Assembly: GCA_003210315.1 (NCBI GenBank)
Contig: QCVQ01000001.1
Location: 62,001 to 126,000, forward strand
Direction of reading: 5' to 3'
Source of the DNA: Synechococcus sp. AG-686-F08
Lineage (GTDB): Bacteria > Cyanobacteriota > Cyanobacteriia > PCC-6307 > Cyanobiaceae
DNA: 64,000 bases
Every line of letters starts with the position of its first letter. Position 1 is the first letter of the stretch. Shown here piece by piece: positions 35,723 to 44,649 of the stretch. The position numbers were made by a program, and so were the translations under genes. A model generated the notes under the pieces. The model saw only the letters and a program-made list of their open reading frames with translations. It did not search any database and was not told where the DNA came from.

Positions 35723-36394
35723 ATGAGCACCAAACCCCTGGTGATCTCTCCATCCATTTTGTCTGCTGACTTTTCTCGCCTGGGTGAGGACGTTAAAGCT
35801 GTTGATGAGGCAGGTGCTGATTGGATTCATGTCGACGTTATGGATGGTCGATTTGTTCCCAACATCACAATTGGCCCACTGATTGTTGAGGCATTGCGTC
35901 CGGTTACCAAAAAACCTTTGGACGTCCATCTCATGATCGTGCAGCCTGAGAATTACGTCGAAGAATTTGCAAAAGCCGGTGCAGATATTATTTCCGTGCA
36001 AGTTGAAGCATGTCCACATTTGCATCGTAATCTTGCTCAAATTAAAGATCTCGGCAAAATGGCCGGAGCTGTTCTTAACCCAAGCACTCCACTCGATACG
36101 CTTGAGTATTGCTTAGAGCTCTGCGATCTTGTTTTGATCATGAGTGTGAACCCTGGTTTTGGCGGCCAGAGTTTTATCGATAATCAAGTCAAGAAAATTA
36201 GTGACCTTCGTCGCATGTGTGATGAAAAAGGTTTGGATCCCTGGATTGAAGTGGATGGAGGTGTTAAGGGCGCTAATGCCTGGAAAGTGATTGAAGCTGG
36301 CGCGAACGCCATCGTGAGTGGTTCCGGTGTGTTTAATCAACCCGACTATGCAGCGGCGATTCAGGGAATCCGCAACAGCAGGCGCCCTTCTTGA
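35723..36394 (+). CDS. rpe: Ribulose-phosphate 3-epimerase
   Basis: Interconverts ribulose-5-P and xylulose-5-P in the Calvin cycle and pentose phosphate pathway. 223 aa, standard. All ligands are intact: [11 protein letters not shown] (H36, D38), LDVHLMI (H69), IEVDGGV (Asp). The NPGFGGQSF phosphate loop and GSGVF are present. It lies downstream of a divergent paralogue and ends in an intrinsic terminator. Confidence 0.95.
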   Translation: MSTKPLVISPSILSADFSRLGEDVKAVDEAGADWIHVDVMDGRFVPNITIGPLIVEALRPVTKKPLDVHLMIVQPENYVEEFAKAGADIISVQVEACPHLHRNLAQIKDLGKMAGAVLNPSTPLDTLEYCLELCDLVLIMSVNPGFGGQSFIDNQVKKISDLRRMCDEKGLDPWIEVDGGVKGANAWKVIEAGANAIVSGSGVFNQPDYAAAIQGIRNSRRPS

Positions 36395-36449
36395 TAAAGC
36401 GCGCTGATAGAAGACTGACTTTGCTTGAGTCCTGATTTCTTTTTTTTGA

Positions 36450-36476
36450 CCTCTGCCACTTAGCAGGGGTTTTTTT
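36450..36476 (+). terminator. Intrinsic terminator after rpe
   Basis: Seven-pair stem CCTCTGC / GCAGGGG (one G-U) with loop CACTTA, then seven T's at 36470-36476. It ends the rpe pair. Confidence 0.8.
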
Positions 36477-36517
36477 GATGGAGGTTCAAGAGTTCTGCCT
36501 GAATTGGCTTTAACTGC

Positions 36518-36724
36518 TTATATTTTTTCTGCGACCGCTTTTCTGTAATCTCGGCACTGGTAAGAGGAGTGAAGACTTTGAGTGGTTTCGTCGATTGCAC
36601 AGCTAAATCCTTCCCGGAAAGCAGCGCGCTTCATGGCTTCAATTTGTGAGACTGCGTAAATGCCGAGGGCGATCAAGATGAACAGTGAAATTCCTGCTCC
36701 AGTGCCTTTCGGATACAACTTCAT
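36518..36724 (-). CDS. Small membrane protein of unknown function
   Basis: 68 aa. Short cytoplasmic start, one transmembrane helix (GISLFILIALGIYAVSQI), then a soluble tail with two Cys (FSCAIDETTQSLHSSYQCRDYRK). It sits in a group of small minus-strand, AT-richer genes. No homologue recognised; typical of strain-variable picocyanobacterial small proteins. Confidence 0.5.
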   Translation of the reverse strand: MKLYPKGTGAGISLFILIALGIYAVSQIEAMKRAAFREGFSCAIDETTQSLHSSYQCRDYRKAVAEKI

Positions 36725-36852
36725 AGCATTTAGGTAGTGTCTTGAATGAGGTTAGGATGTTTACAATAAGCTGTAAATCATCAAAGCATAAACCCTTTGA
36801 ATTGAGCTTATTCGGTAAAGGGGTTGATTCTTTGGTTTGATTTCTTAGGCCT

Positions 36853-37409
36853 CTAGGCCTCCTTATGGTTTTTCCCCACAAGCCAGGCGCTAAAAGCGAG
36901 CATCAGTACGCAGCCACAGAATTGAGGTAACTCTGAAATTGATTGCACTTGAAAGCTAATCATGAGCTTAAATGCCGTAACGATCAGTGCAACGATAATG
37001 ACGTTGGTTAGTTTTTGCTTTAGGCCTTCAAGAGAGGTGATGCTCAGAATGTTTCGCCTTTCTTGGGAAAGGTCTTGAAGCCGTGGATCGATATCAGAAA
37101 TGATCAGCTCATAGATGCCATATCCAAAAATAAGTAGAGCAATTCCAACTACATAATAATCAATCCCACCCACTACTTTTCCGAGTAATAAAATGCTTTT
37201 TTCAGGATTTAAGTGGCCGTGAAAGAGCTTGTGGAGTGCGTGAATCTCTTCCTGGGTACCAAGGATGAAGTAGCTAACACTGCCAAGAAGACTCATCACA
37301 ACTGGCAAGATGGTCACCAACCGGAATCGCCAAAGTAAATGTTCAAAACGCGATTCGAATCGGGCTCTGCGATTTTTTTGATCTCAAGTTCTGTCTTTCG
37401 CTGATTCAT
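36853..37409 (-). pseudogene. YqhA/UPF0114-family membrane protein, 5' frameshift at A7
   Basis: The frame from 37320 (MVTILPVVMSLLGSVSYFILG...) matches YqhA: GIALLIFGYGIYELIISDIDP, SITSLEGLKQKLTNVIIVALIVTAFKLMI. The family N-terminus FESRFEHLLWRFRL is also present, in the same frame but upstream of the ORF-track start, where it runs back to a stop with no ATG, GTG or TTG upstream of it. An ATG at 37409 opens MNQRKTELEIKK in another frame. The two join exactly if the A-run at 37373-37379 had eight A's, not seven. Possible causes are real mutation, slippage or a sequencing error. Three to four transmembrane helices. Confidence 0.7.
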
Positions 37410-37439
37410 GGTTGATTGTTAAACCCTAGTTTTTTGCAA

Positions 37440-37682
37440 TTAGACGGTTGCTGCGGGTGGTTTGGTTTGAGGCGGTAGTGGCCGGGGTGTAAACAGTGCG
37501 GGAACTGACAGAGTGATCAGAGCGCTACCTACTGCCAGCAAAACGAGCAGGGGCAGTGGTTTGACGAGAGGCTGCTTCTCTAAGACAGTTCCACAGCGCA
37601 CGCAAATTGGTGTCGCTCCAGGTGGTGGGTGTAAGACAACAGCAGGTCCACAACAGCACTCTGGGCAGCGGAAACGAGGCAT
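37440..37682 (-). CDS. Zinc-ribbon small membrane protein
   Basis: 80 aa from ATG 37682 (MPRFRCPECCCGPAVVLHPPPGATPICVRCGTVLEKQP): CPEC ... CVRC is a rubredoxin-like zinc ribbon. A transmembrane segment (PLLVLLAVGSALITLSVPALF) and a Pro-rich tail follow. The track start 37721 adds a tail with no ribbon homology. Function unknown. Confidence 0.6.
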   Translation of the reverse strand: MPRFRCPECCCGPAVVLHPPPGATPICVRCGTVLEKQPLVKPLPLLVLLAVGSALITLSVPALFTPRPLPPQTKPPAATV

Positions 37683-37800
37683 GGCTGTCTTTAAGGATGT
37701 GGATCCTGCGTTAGCAGGCATGGAATTGGAATCATCAACTTTTCATAGGTTGTTTAGAGATTGATTTTTCAGCTGAAAGGTCGAGCTGTTTGTATTTTAT

Positions 37801-38226
37801 TTAGGCTTCGAGATGTTTTAACCAGATGGAAAACGCATTTCTTTCTTTGATGCTTAATGACATGAATTTATTCAAGACAGTCGCAAGCTCTGGATCAACT
37901 TGCCAGAAATCATTGGCAATTGAGGTTTGAACGGATTCCGGAAGGTCTGCGAATTGACGGATTAGAAATTCGTCCTTAAAGGGCTCTTGCTTTTCGCTGT
38001 TTCTAGCTGCTATTGCTGCTGATAGTCCATGCAGAAATCCGTGGAGCTCAGAGCTTGCTTCTTCTAATGATTCTAATATTATTTCAGCTTCTTGGTATCT
38101 CTCCATGTCTCGCTCTTTGAGCGCTTTTCCTGCAAGTAGTGCCATTTCTTCGAGTTGATGTAGGTGTTCTACTTGTTCGGTATCTAATAGAGAGTCAAGC
38201 TGACGTTGAAACTTTTCCTTATCCAT
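37801..38226 (-). CDS. Hypothetical helical protein
   Basis: 141 aa from ATG 38226 (MDKEKFQRQLDSLLDTEQVEHLHQLEEMALLAGKALKERDMERYQEAEIILESLEEASSELHGFL...). Highly charged and helical with heptad-like spacing, suggesting a helical bundle or coiled coil. The alternative start 38268 adds 14 residues. No domain recognised. It is the last of the small minus-strand group before the divergent mfd. Confidence 0.5.
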   Translation of the reverse strand: MDKEKFQRQLDSLLDTEQVEHLHQLEEMALLAGKALKERDMERYQEAEIILESLEEASSELHGFLHGLSAAIAARNSEKQEPFKDEFLIRQFADLPESVQTSIANDFWQVDPELATVLNKFMSLSIKERNAFSIWLKHLEA

Positions 38227-38359
38227 GAAAACCGCTAAATACTTTTCTATATTAAAGCAGCGATTCAATTAGCAGGCAAAGGCAAAGGTAAAGGGAAGAA
38301 ACCCTGCAGATGGGGCCTAGTTCTTGACAGAATCGTGCGTTGCCGAAAGTTGTTCTGCC

Positions 38360-41300
38360 ATGCCCCTCAGCTCTTTGGTGCGTCTGTTGCAGACCTCAGC
38401 GCTGAGCGGTGAGTTGTGCGAACGAGCGCAACGGGACCAGCGACTGTTGATGCGTGGCGCTGGACGAGCTGCTCGGGCACTGGTGGCCAGTGCGTTGGCA
38501 CGGCGGATGGATCAACCTCTGCTGGTGGTTGTTCCCACCTTGGAGGAGGCCGGACGCTGGACCGCACTCTTGGAGCTCATGGGATGGTCCCGTGCACAGC
38601 TCTATCCGACCAGTGAAGGCTCTCCCTACGAACCTTTTGACTCCACCACTGAAATTACCTGGGGTCAGCTCCAAGTCTTAAGCGAACTGCAAGCAGATCG
38701 CAGCAAAAGCGATTTAGCGATCGTTGCTACTGAGCGATGCCTGCAACCCCACTTGCCGCCTCCGCAGGCCTTGGCAGAGCATTGCCGGGCTTTAAAGAAA
38801 GGCGATGTTGTCGACCTTGAGGAGTTGTCGACCTACCTCAGCCAACTTGGTTACGAACGCGTCTCGACGATTGACCAGGAGGGAACCTGGAGTCGACGTG
38901 GCGACATTGTTGACGTCTATCCCGTGAGTAGTGAACTCCCTGTTCGTCTGGAGTTTTTCGGGAATGAACTCGACAAACTTCGTGAATTTGATCCAGCCAG
39001 TCAGCGTTCCCTCGATGCCGTTGACACGCTCAAGCTCACCCCAACTGGGTTCAGTCCTCTGATTGCTGAACGTCTGCGTGAGCAGGTGCCTGACGATCTC
39101 GATCAGTTGCTGAGTGAGGCGCAGATCACTGAGCTTCTTGAGGGAGGAACCCCCGAAGGCATGCGTCGCCTGATGGGACTGGCCTGGGATGCACCTGCGT
39201 CGCTCCTTGATTATTTGCCTGTCGAATGCTGTATCGCCATCGATGAGCGCCGGCATGGCAGCGCCCATGGCCAGCAGTGGCTTGATCACGCTCAAGCGCA
39301 ACATGCTGAGCTTCCTGTTCCTATTCCTCTTCTGCATCGGCCCATTAAGGAGGCGATGGAGCTTGCTGAGTCGTTTGCTGGATTCGACCTGGCAGAACTT
39401 CAGGAACATGACAGTCACCCCAATGCCTTTGATCTCGCCAGTCGCCCAGTTCCGTCCTATCCCAATCAATTTGGAAAACTCGGTGAATTGATCAAACAGC
39501 ACCAACGTGATCGTCAGGCTGTTTGGTTGTTATCAGCGCAGCCCAGTCGCGCGGTGGCTTTGCTTGAAGAACACGACTGCATCACGCGTTTTGTTCCCAA
39601 TGCAGCGGATACGCAAGCGATTGATCGCCTGATTGAGCAGGGCACACCTGTGGCATTGAAAACCCGAGGAACCGCTGAGCTCGAAGGACTGCAACTTCCC
39701 GCTTGGAGGGTTGTACTGCTCACTGACCGCGAATTTTTTGGACAGCAATCACTCACGAGTAGTGGTTACGTGCGCCGTCGGCGTAAAGCGGCCAGTCGCA
39801 CCGTTGATCCCAACAAGATGCAGCAAGGGGATTTCGTGGTGCATCGCAACCATGGAATTGGTCGCTTCAAAAAGCTCGAAAAGTTAGCGATTAGTGGTGA
39901 GGTTCGCGATTACCTCGTTGTTCAGTATTCCGATGGCATCTTGCGAGTGGCTGCCGATCAACTCGGGAGTTTGGGGCGTTTTCGCGCTAACAGCGATACT
40001 CCGCCGCAGCTCAGCAAAATGGGCGGCTCCGCTTGGGTGAAGGCGAAGGAGAGGGCCACCAAGGCGGTGCGCAAAGTTGCCCTTGATTTGGTGAAGCTCT
40101 ACGCCGAACGCCACCAAGCTGCAGGGTTTGCCTTTCCGATCGATGGGCCATGGCAGGTTGAGCTCGAGGATTCCTTCCCCTACGAACCCACCTCTGACCA
40201 GCTCAAGGCCACGGTCGATGTCAAGCGAGACATGGAGAAACCAGAGCCGATGGACCGGCTGGTTTGTGGTGATGTCGGCTTCGGGAAAACGGAAGTCGCC
40301 ATCCGAGCAATCTTTAAAGCCATCACCGCTGGCAAACAAGTGGCGATGTTGGCTCCCACAACAGTGTTGGCGCAACAACATTGGCGCACGCTTTCGGAAC
40401 GCTTTGCCCCCTATCCGATCAAGGTGGCTCTTCTCAATCGTTTCCGTACGGCCGGTGAGCGCAAAACAATTCTTGAGGAGCTGAAAACAGGCACGATTGA
40501 TGCCGTAGTGGGTACGCACCAGTTGCTCAGTAAAAACACCGCTTTCGACAAACTTGGCTTGCTGGTGGTGGACGAGGAACAACGTTTTGGTGTGAATCAA
40601 AAGGAGAAAATCAAGGCCTTACGTAAGGACGTTGATGTCTTAACGCTCTCAGCGACGCCTATCCCTAGAACCCTTTATATGAGCCTGTCTGGGGTGCGTG
40701 AAATGAGTTTGATTACCACCCCACCACCCTTGCGACGGCCGATCAAAACTCACTTGGCGGCCCTGGATGACGAGGCAGTGCGCAGCTCCATACGTCAAGA
40801 ACTTGATCGTGGTGGTCAGGTGTTTTATGTGGTGCCTCGTGTGGAGGGGATTGAGGAGGTCGCCGGCAAGCTTCGGGAGATGCTTCCTGGCCTCAAGCTC
40901 CTCGTCGCCCATGGACAGATGGCCGAAGGGGAGCTGGAGAGCGCGATGGTGGCGTTCAACGGTGGAGAAGCCGACGTCATGCTCTGCACCACCATCGTGG
41001 AAAGCGGGCTCGACATTCCCCGTGTCAACACGATTCTGATTGAAGATGCCCACCGGTTTGGACTCGCTCAGCTGTATCAGCTCAGGGGACGCGTCGGTCG
41101 TAGCGGTGTCCAAGCCCATGCCTGGTTGTTTTATCCCGGAGATGCTTCGCTCAGTGAAGCGGCACGTCAACGCTTACGCGCCATTCAGGAATTCGCCCAG
41201 CTCGGTAGTGGGTATCAATTGGCGATGCGGGATATGGAGATCCGCGGGGTGGGCAACTTGCTCGGTGTCGAGCAAAGCGGACAGATGGAAGCCATTGGTT

Positions 41301-41902
41301 TCGATCTCTATATGGAGATGTTGCAAGAGTCGTTGGCTGAAATTCAGGGGCAAGATATTCCCGCTGTGGATGACACGCAGGTGGATCTGCAGGTCACTGC
41401 ATTTATCCCTGCGGATTGGATCGTCGATGCCGACGAGAAGATGTCTGCCTATCGAGCGGCCTCCGAGTGTCTTAGTTCAGAAGCTTTGGTGGAACTGGCT
41501 GCTGGTTGGGCCGATCGTTATGGGGCCTTGCCCGGACCGGTTCAATCCCTGTTGCAGTTGATGGACCTCAAGCTGCTCGCCAAACGTTGCGGATTCGCTC
41601 GGATTCGCCCGGAAAAACCGAATATTGCGCTCGAAACGCCGATGGAGGAACCCGCCTTTCGTCTGCTTCGTCAGGGTTTGCCTCAACATCTCCATGGCCG
41701 GCTTGTGTATCAGGCAGGGAGTGGAAGCGTTGCCAAGGTCTTGGCCAGAGGCCTCGGTGTGCTGCCCATGGAGAGGCAGCTCGATGAACTCAAAGGTTGG
41801 CTAGAGCAGATGGCATCACAGATTCCCGATCCGGATGGACTGACGCGTGAGCAGCGCGAACAACAGCAAAAAGACCGGAACGAAGCGGTTTTGACGGTTT
41901 GA
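38360..41902 (+). CDS. mfd: Transcription-repair coupling factor
   Basis: Removes RNA polymerase stalled at lesions and recruits UvrA. 1180 aa from ATG 38360 (MPLSSLVRLLQ); the track TTG start is 12 codons upstream. Domains in order: a UvrB-homology N-terminus (PLLVVVPTLEEAGRW, YPTSEGSPYEPF), the RNAP-interacting CarD-like domain (QQGDFVVHRNHGIGRFKKL), the RecG-like helicase (CGDVGFGKTEVAIRA, DEEQRFGVNQKEKI, LSATPIPRTLYMS, CTTIVESGLDIP, QLRGRVGRS) and the C-terminal TRCF domain. Confidence 0.97.
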   Translation: MPLSSLVRLLQTSALSGELCERAQRDQRLLMRGAGRAARALVASALARRMDQPLLVVVPTLEEAGRWTALLELMGWSRAQLYPTSEGSPYEPFDSTTEITWGQLQVLSELQADRSKSDLAIVATERCLQPHLPPPQALAEHCRALKKGDVVDLEELSTYLSQLGYERVSTIDQEGTWSRRGDIVDVYPVSSELPVRLEFFGNELDKLREFDPASQRSLDAVDTLKLTPTGFSPLIAERLREQVPDDLDQLLSEAQITELLEGGTPEGMRRLMGLAWDAPASLLDYLPVECCIAIDERRHGSAHGQQWLDHAQAQHAELPVPIPLLHRPIKEAMELAESFAGFDLAELQEHDSHPNAFDLASRPVPSYPNQFGKLGELIKQHQRDRQAVWLLSAQPSRAVALLEEHDCITRFVPNAADTQAIDRLIEQGTPVALKTRGTAELEGLQLPAWRVVLLTDREFFGQQSLTSSGYVRRRRKAASRTVDPNKMQQGDFVVHRNHGIGRFKKLEKLAISGEVRDYLVVQYSDGILRVAADQLGSLGRFRANSDTPPQLSKMGGSAWVKAKERATKAVRKVALDLVKLYAERHQAAGFAFPIDGPWQVELEDSFPYEPTSDQLKATVDVKRDMEKPEPMDRLVCGDVGFGKTEVAIRAIFKAITAGKQVAMLAPTTVLAQQHWRTLSERFAPYPIKVALLNRFRTAGERKTILEELKTGTIDAVVGTHQLLSKNTAFDKLGLLVVDEEQRFGVNQKEKIKALRKDVDVLTLSATPIPRTLYMSLSGVREMSLITTPPPLRRPIKTHLAALDDEAVRSSIRQELDRGGQVFYVVPRVEGIEEVAGKLREMLPGLKLLVAHGQMAEGELESAMVAFNGGEADVMLCTTIVESGLDIPRVNTILIEDAHRFGLAQLYQLRGRVGRSGVQAHAWLFYPGDASLSEAARQRLRAIQEFAQLGSGYQLAMRDMEIRGVGNLLGVEQSGQMEAIGFDLYMEMLQESLAEIQGQDIPAVDDTQVDLQVTAFIPADWIVDADEKMSAYRAASECLSSEALVELAAGWADRYGALPGPVQSLLQLMDLKLLAKRCGFARIRPEKPNIALETPMEEPAFRLLRQGLPQHLHGRLVYQAGSGSVAKVLARGLGVLPMERQLDELKGWLEQMASQIPDPDGLTREQREQQQKDRNEAVLTV

Positions 41903-41986
41903 GTTCAAGCCCTCGCTGGAAAGATGAGAAAGTGCAACACAATTCGCAATCCTTCGTTACTATGTGGCCATACGACGTGATACCAA

Positions 41987-42151
41987 GTGGCTGAATTCAT
42001 CGATCCAATTGCTTCGGGAAGCTCCCTCAGCCTTCTAGGCAGTTTGGTTGGTGCAGCGGCACTCGGAATTTTCGCTCTGTGGCAGAACGATACGGAAAAC
42101 GATGATGACGACTCGTCTCCAGGTGGTGGCTTGATGCAACCCGTCGCTTAA
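41987..42151 (+). CDS. 54-aa single-helix membrane protein (not in ORF track)
   Basis: GTG 41987 opens VAEFIDPIASGSSLSLLGSLVGAAALGIFALWQNDTENDDDDSSPGGG..., TAA 42149-42151. It has one transmembrane helix (~residues 13-31) and an acidic tail. It is followed 28 nt later by a strong terminator, so it is probably a real, separately transcribed gene. Its size is typical of small photosystem or NDH subunits, but I do not recognise it as any of them. Confidence 0.6.
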   Translation: MAEFIDPIASGSSLSLLGSLVGAAALGIFALWQNDTENDDDDSSPGGGLMQPVA

Positions 42152-42179
42152 ACGGGCTCCGCTCACATTTAGTCATAGG

Positions 42180-42208
42180 AATCACCCATTTGGGTGATTT
42201 TTTTTATG
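42180..42208 (+). terminator. Intrinsic terminator
   Basis: AATCACCC / GGGTGATT stem with a 4-nt loop ATTT, followed by eight or more T's. It closes the 54-aa gene. Confidence 0.88.
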
Positions 42209-42248
42209 CATTGATCGTTGACTCTGGTGAGGTGCCCCGAGGCGGACT

Positions 42249-42755
42249 ATGCCAATAAAGCCGCTTGACTTCCTTAAACAATGGCCAGGGATTTCATGCT
42301 TCAGCCCTGTGCTGCTGCTGCTCGTCACGGCACCTGTTCATGCTCAATCTTGGGCAGCTGTGGATGCCTTGCGCAACAAGCTCACGTCCCACGGCGTGAG
42401 GGTGATTCAACGGAATTGCTCAACACGGGGATTGCAGGGTGCTTACCACCCGAAAAATGACACCTTGATCGTGTGTCGCACTCACCGCAATGCCGCACAG
42501 GTTTGGAACACCCTGGCTCACGAAGCGACGCACAGAATGCAGCGCTGCGCCGGTGGATCGATCACCCTTCCCAGTCAACATCGCATGATGTCTCGCGTGC
42601 TGAGACGGGAAACACCGCAGGAGTGGAAATCAATTCGGGCTTATCCACGTAGTCAGCATCTCGCAGAGCTTGAGGCGCGCTATACGGCAAAACTTCCCGC
42701 CAACGATGTCATGAAGCTGTTCGATCGCTATTGCGGATCAACAGTTCGCGTCTAA
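42249..42755 (+). CDS. Exported HExxH-containing protein, possible metallopeptidase
   Basis: 168 aa. A signal peptide (SPVLLLLVTAPVHAQS) is followed by VDALRNKLTSHGVRVIQRNCSTRGLQGAYHPKNDTLIVCRTHRNAAQVWNTLAHEATHRMQRC. HEATH is a good HExxH zincin site in a helix. The chain later has HLAELEARYTAK, which could supply the third ligand. At least four Cys could pair in the periplasm. Not assigned to a named peptidase family. Confidence 0.65.
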   Translation: MPIKPLDFLKQWPGISCFSPVLLLLVTAPVHAQSWAAVDALRNKLTSHGVRVIQRNCSTRGLQGAYHPKNDTLIVCRTHRNAAQVWNTLAHEATHRMQRCAGGSITLPSQHRMMSRVLRRETPQEWKSIRAYPRSQHLAELEARYTAKLPANDVMKLFDRYCGSTVRV

Positions 42756-42790
42756 AAACACCTCTCTCACTAACGAATACCAACAGGTTT

Positions 42791-43270
42791 ATGAATAATC
42801 TTCTTCTCCAATTAGCTATGGCAGCCCTTGGGCAAATGTCTGGAGGTGGACTGTCTCAAATGCCGCTCAACATTCCATCGAGGCCTTTTCCCGTCAGTCG
42901 CCAGAGCCGACCTTTGTATCCCACACGCTCAGTTAAAGCCGCCAATCTTCAGGTTGCCACCTTGGCAACGACCACCTGTTTGATGCGATCAGGTTCAATC
43001 GGGCGTGGAGAGGCTGTCGCGTTGTTGGAACGTCAAGGACAAACCTGGGGATGGCCTAGGACTTGGGGACAACGCATTCCGTTGAGGAGCGTGGATCAGG
43101 CCATCCAATCAGCCGGTGGTTGCAATGCTCTCTTGCAGAGGGCTCGCGAAGCTGCCCCAAGACGCACAGCCACAATTCCTGCAACCCACCGAGGCAGAAC
43201 GTACGGAGACAGAGGTTATGGAGTCAATCAAAGTGAACGTGAAGGGTTTGGATTAGCTCCTTATCGTTGA
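42791..43270 (+). CDS. Hypothetical protein with Arg/Gly-rich tail
   Basis: 159 aa from ATG 42791 (MNNLLLQLAMAALGQMSGGGLSQMP); the track start 42731 lies inside the previous gene. The central part ATTTCLMRSGSIGRGEAVALLERQGQTWGWPRTWGQRIPLRSVDQAIQSAGGCNALLQRAREA is the only well-ordered-looking region. The tail is Arg/Gly/Tyr-rich. Its 3' end overlaps the convergent ctpA by 10 nt. Confidence 0.5.
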   Translation: MNNLLLQLAMAALGQMSGGGLSQMPLNIPSRPFPVSRQSRPLYPTRSVKAANLQVATLATTTCLMRSGSIGRGEAVALLERQGQTWGWPRTWGQRIPLRSVDQAIQSAGGCNALLQRAREAAPRRTATIPATHRGRTYGDRGYGVNQSEREGFGLAPYR

Positions 43271-44622
43271 AGTGCCGACTGAAGGTTCGCAGCACCTGGT
43301 TGATAGGTGTTGCCAGCTTTCGTGGCTTGCAATGCTTTGAGCAGGGTGGTTTCCGCTACTCGATACTGACCATCTTTATTGGTCCCCAACTGTTCAACAG
43401 TGAGGGTTTTAATTTCTTTCTCACTCATCTCCACGGGAACATCCGGCTGGATGCCGTTTTTGTGAATGTCGGTTCCCTTGGGTGTGAGGTATTTCGCAAT
43501 CGTGACGGTCATCCCAGATCCGTCAGAGAGGCCTCTCACGGATTGAACGAGTCCTTTGCCAAACGTTTTTTGGCCCACAAGAAGCCCGCGCTCATTGTCT
43601 TGAAGAGCTCCTGAAAGGATTTCGCTGGCACTCGCTGAGCCTTCGTTGACCAACACCACGACTGGACGCTCGGTTAGGGCATTCCCAGTGGCGCGGCGCA
43701 CGTCTTGAATGCCTTCACGGGTTTTCGTGCTGACAATCGTTCCTTCATCCAGCCACTGACGAGCAATGTCGACGCTGGCTTCAAGCAATCCACCTGGATT
43801 GCTGCGTAAATCAAGGACGTAACCCTGAGATCCTTGCTTCTCCAGCTCGCGAATCGCTGCACGCATCTCTTTGGATGCAATGGCATTGAACTGCTTCAGG
43901 CGGATGTAACCCACCTTGGTGCCATTGGCACTGGTGTTGAGTTGGCTATCAACGGCCTGAATTGCGATACGCGCCCGCACGAGGGGCACGTCGATGACAG
44001 AGCCATTACGGCGTAAACCCAGGACCACGTCACTTCCTTCCGTTCCACGGATGAGCTTCACCGCATCTTCCGTGGTCATCCCCTTGGTGGGTTGACCATC
44101 AATCGAAACGATGACGTCTTTGGGTTGGACCCCGGCTTTGGAGGCAGGTGTTCCTTCGATTGGCGACACCACAACGATCTCTTTGGTGTCTTTGTCCAGT
44201 GAAATTTGAATGCCGACCCCGGTGAGTTCACCTGACGTGTCGATTTGCATTTCCTTGAACTCTTTTGGGTCCAGGAATCGGGTGTAAGGGTCGTCAAGAC
44301 TCGCCAACATGCCTCGAATCGCTTCATACGATTCCGCTGTTCCGGCATAGGACTTGGCAAGCAAATCCTTTCGAAGAACGGTCCACTGATCGAGGTCATA
44401 ACCGCCCGATGAATCCAGGAAATCTCGATAGACGATCTGCCATACCTGATCAATCACCTCTTTGGGACTGTTGGTGATCGACGAGGAGGCCGTACTGGGC
44501 AAACCCAAACCAGGATTCGCCACAACCACGGCCGCAGTGACTGCGCCTGCACCCAGAGCTACAAACCAGATGCGACGTTGAGAACCTTTGATGCCGAATT
44601 TTTTAGCGCGCATGCTGTCCAT
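43261..44622 (-). CDS. ctpA: C-terminal processing peptidase (S41)
   Basis: A periplasmic/lumenal protease of the CtpA/Prc family; family members in cyanobacteria cut the C-terminal extension of PSII protein D1. 453 aa with a signal/anchor (VALGAGAVTAAVVVANPGLG). A PDZ domain (GVGIQISLDKDTKEIVVVSPIEGTPASKAGVQPKDVIVSIDGQ) follows, then the catalytic Ser (VLVNEGSASASEILSGAL) and Lys (GQKTFGKGLVQSV). The exact paralogue (CtpA, B or C) cannot be told here. Confidence 0.92.
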   Translation of the reverse strand: MDSMRAKKFGIKGSQRRIWFVALGAGAVTAAVVVANPGLGLPSTASSSITNSPKEVIDQVWQIVYRDFLDSSGGYDLDQWTVLRKDLLAKSYAGTAESYEAIRGMLASLDDPYTRFLDPKEFKEMQIDTSGELTGVGIQISLDKDTKEIVVVSPIEGTPASKAGVQPKDVIVSIDGQPTKGMTTEDAVKLIRGTEGSDVVLGLRRNGSVIDVPLVRARIAIQAVDSQLNTSANGTKVGYIRLKQFNAIASKEMRAAIRELEKQGSQGYVLDLRSNPGGLLEASVDIARQWLDEGTIVSTKTREGIQDVRRATGNALTERPVVVLVNEGSASASEILSGALQDNERGLLVGQKTFGKGLVQSVRGLSDGSGMTVTIAKYLTPKGTDIHKNGIQPDVPVEMSEKEIKTLTVEQLGTNKDGQYRVAETTLLKALQATKAGNTYQPGAANLQSALQR

Positions 44623-44649
44623 TAGGACCTTTTCAGCACCTTAACGACA

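Noticed and set aside
35022-35753. 243-aa minus-strand ORF opposite the rpe-like gene
   Set aside because: It lies wholly opposite two genes of the Rpe family and has no domain.
39884-40600. 238-aa minus-strand ORF opposite mfd
   Set aside because: It is a shadow of the mfd helicase region.
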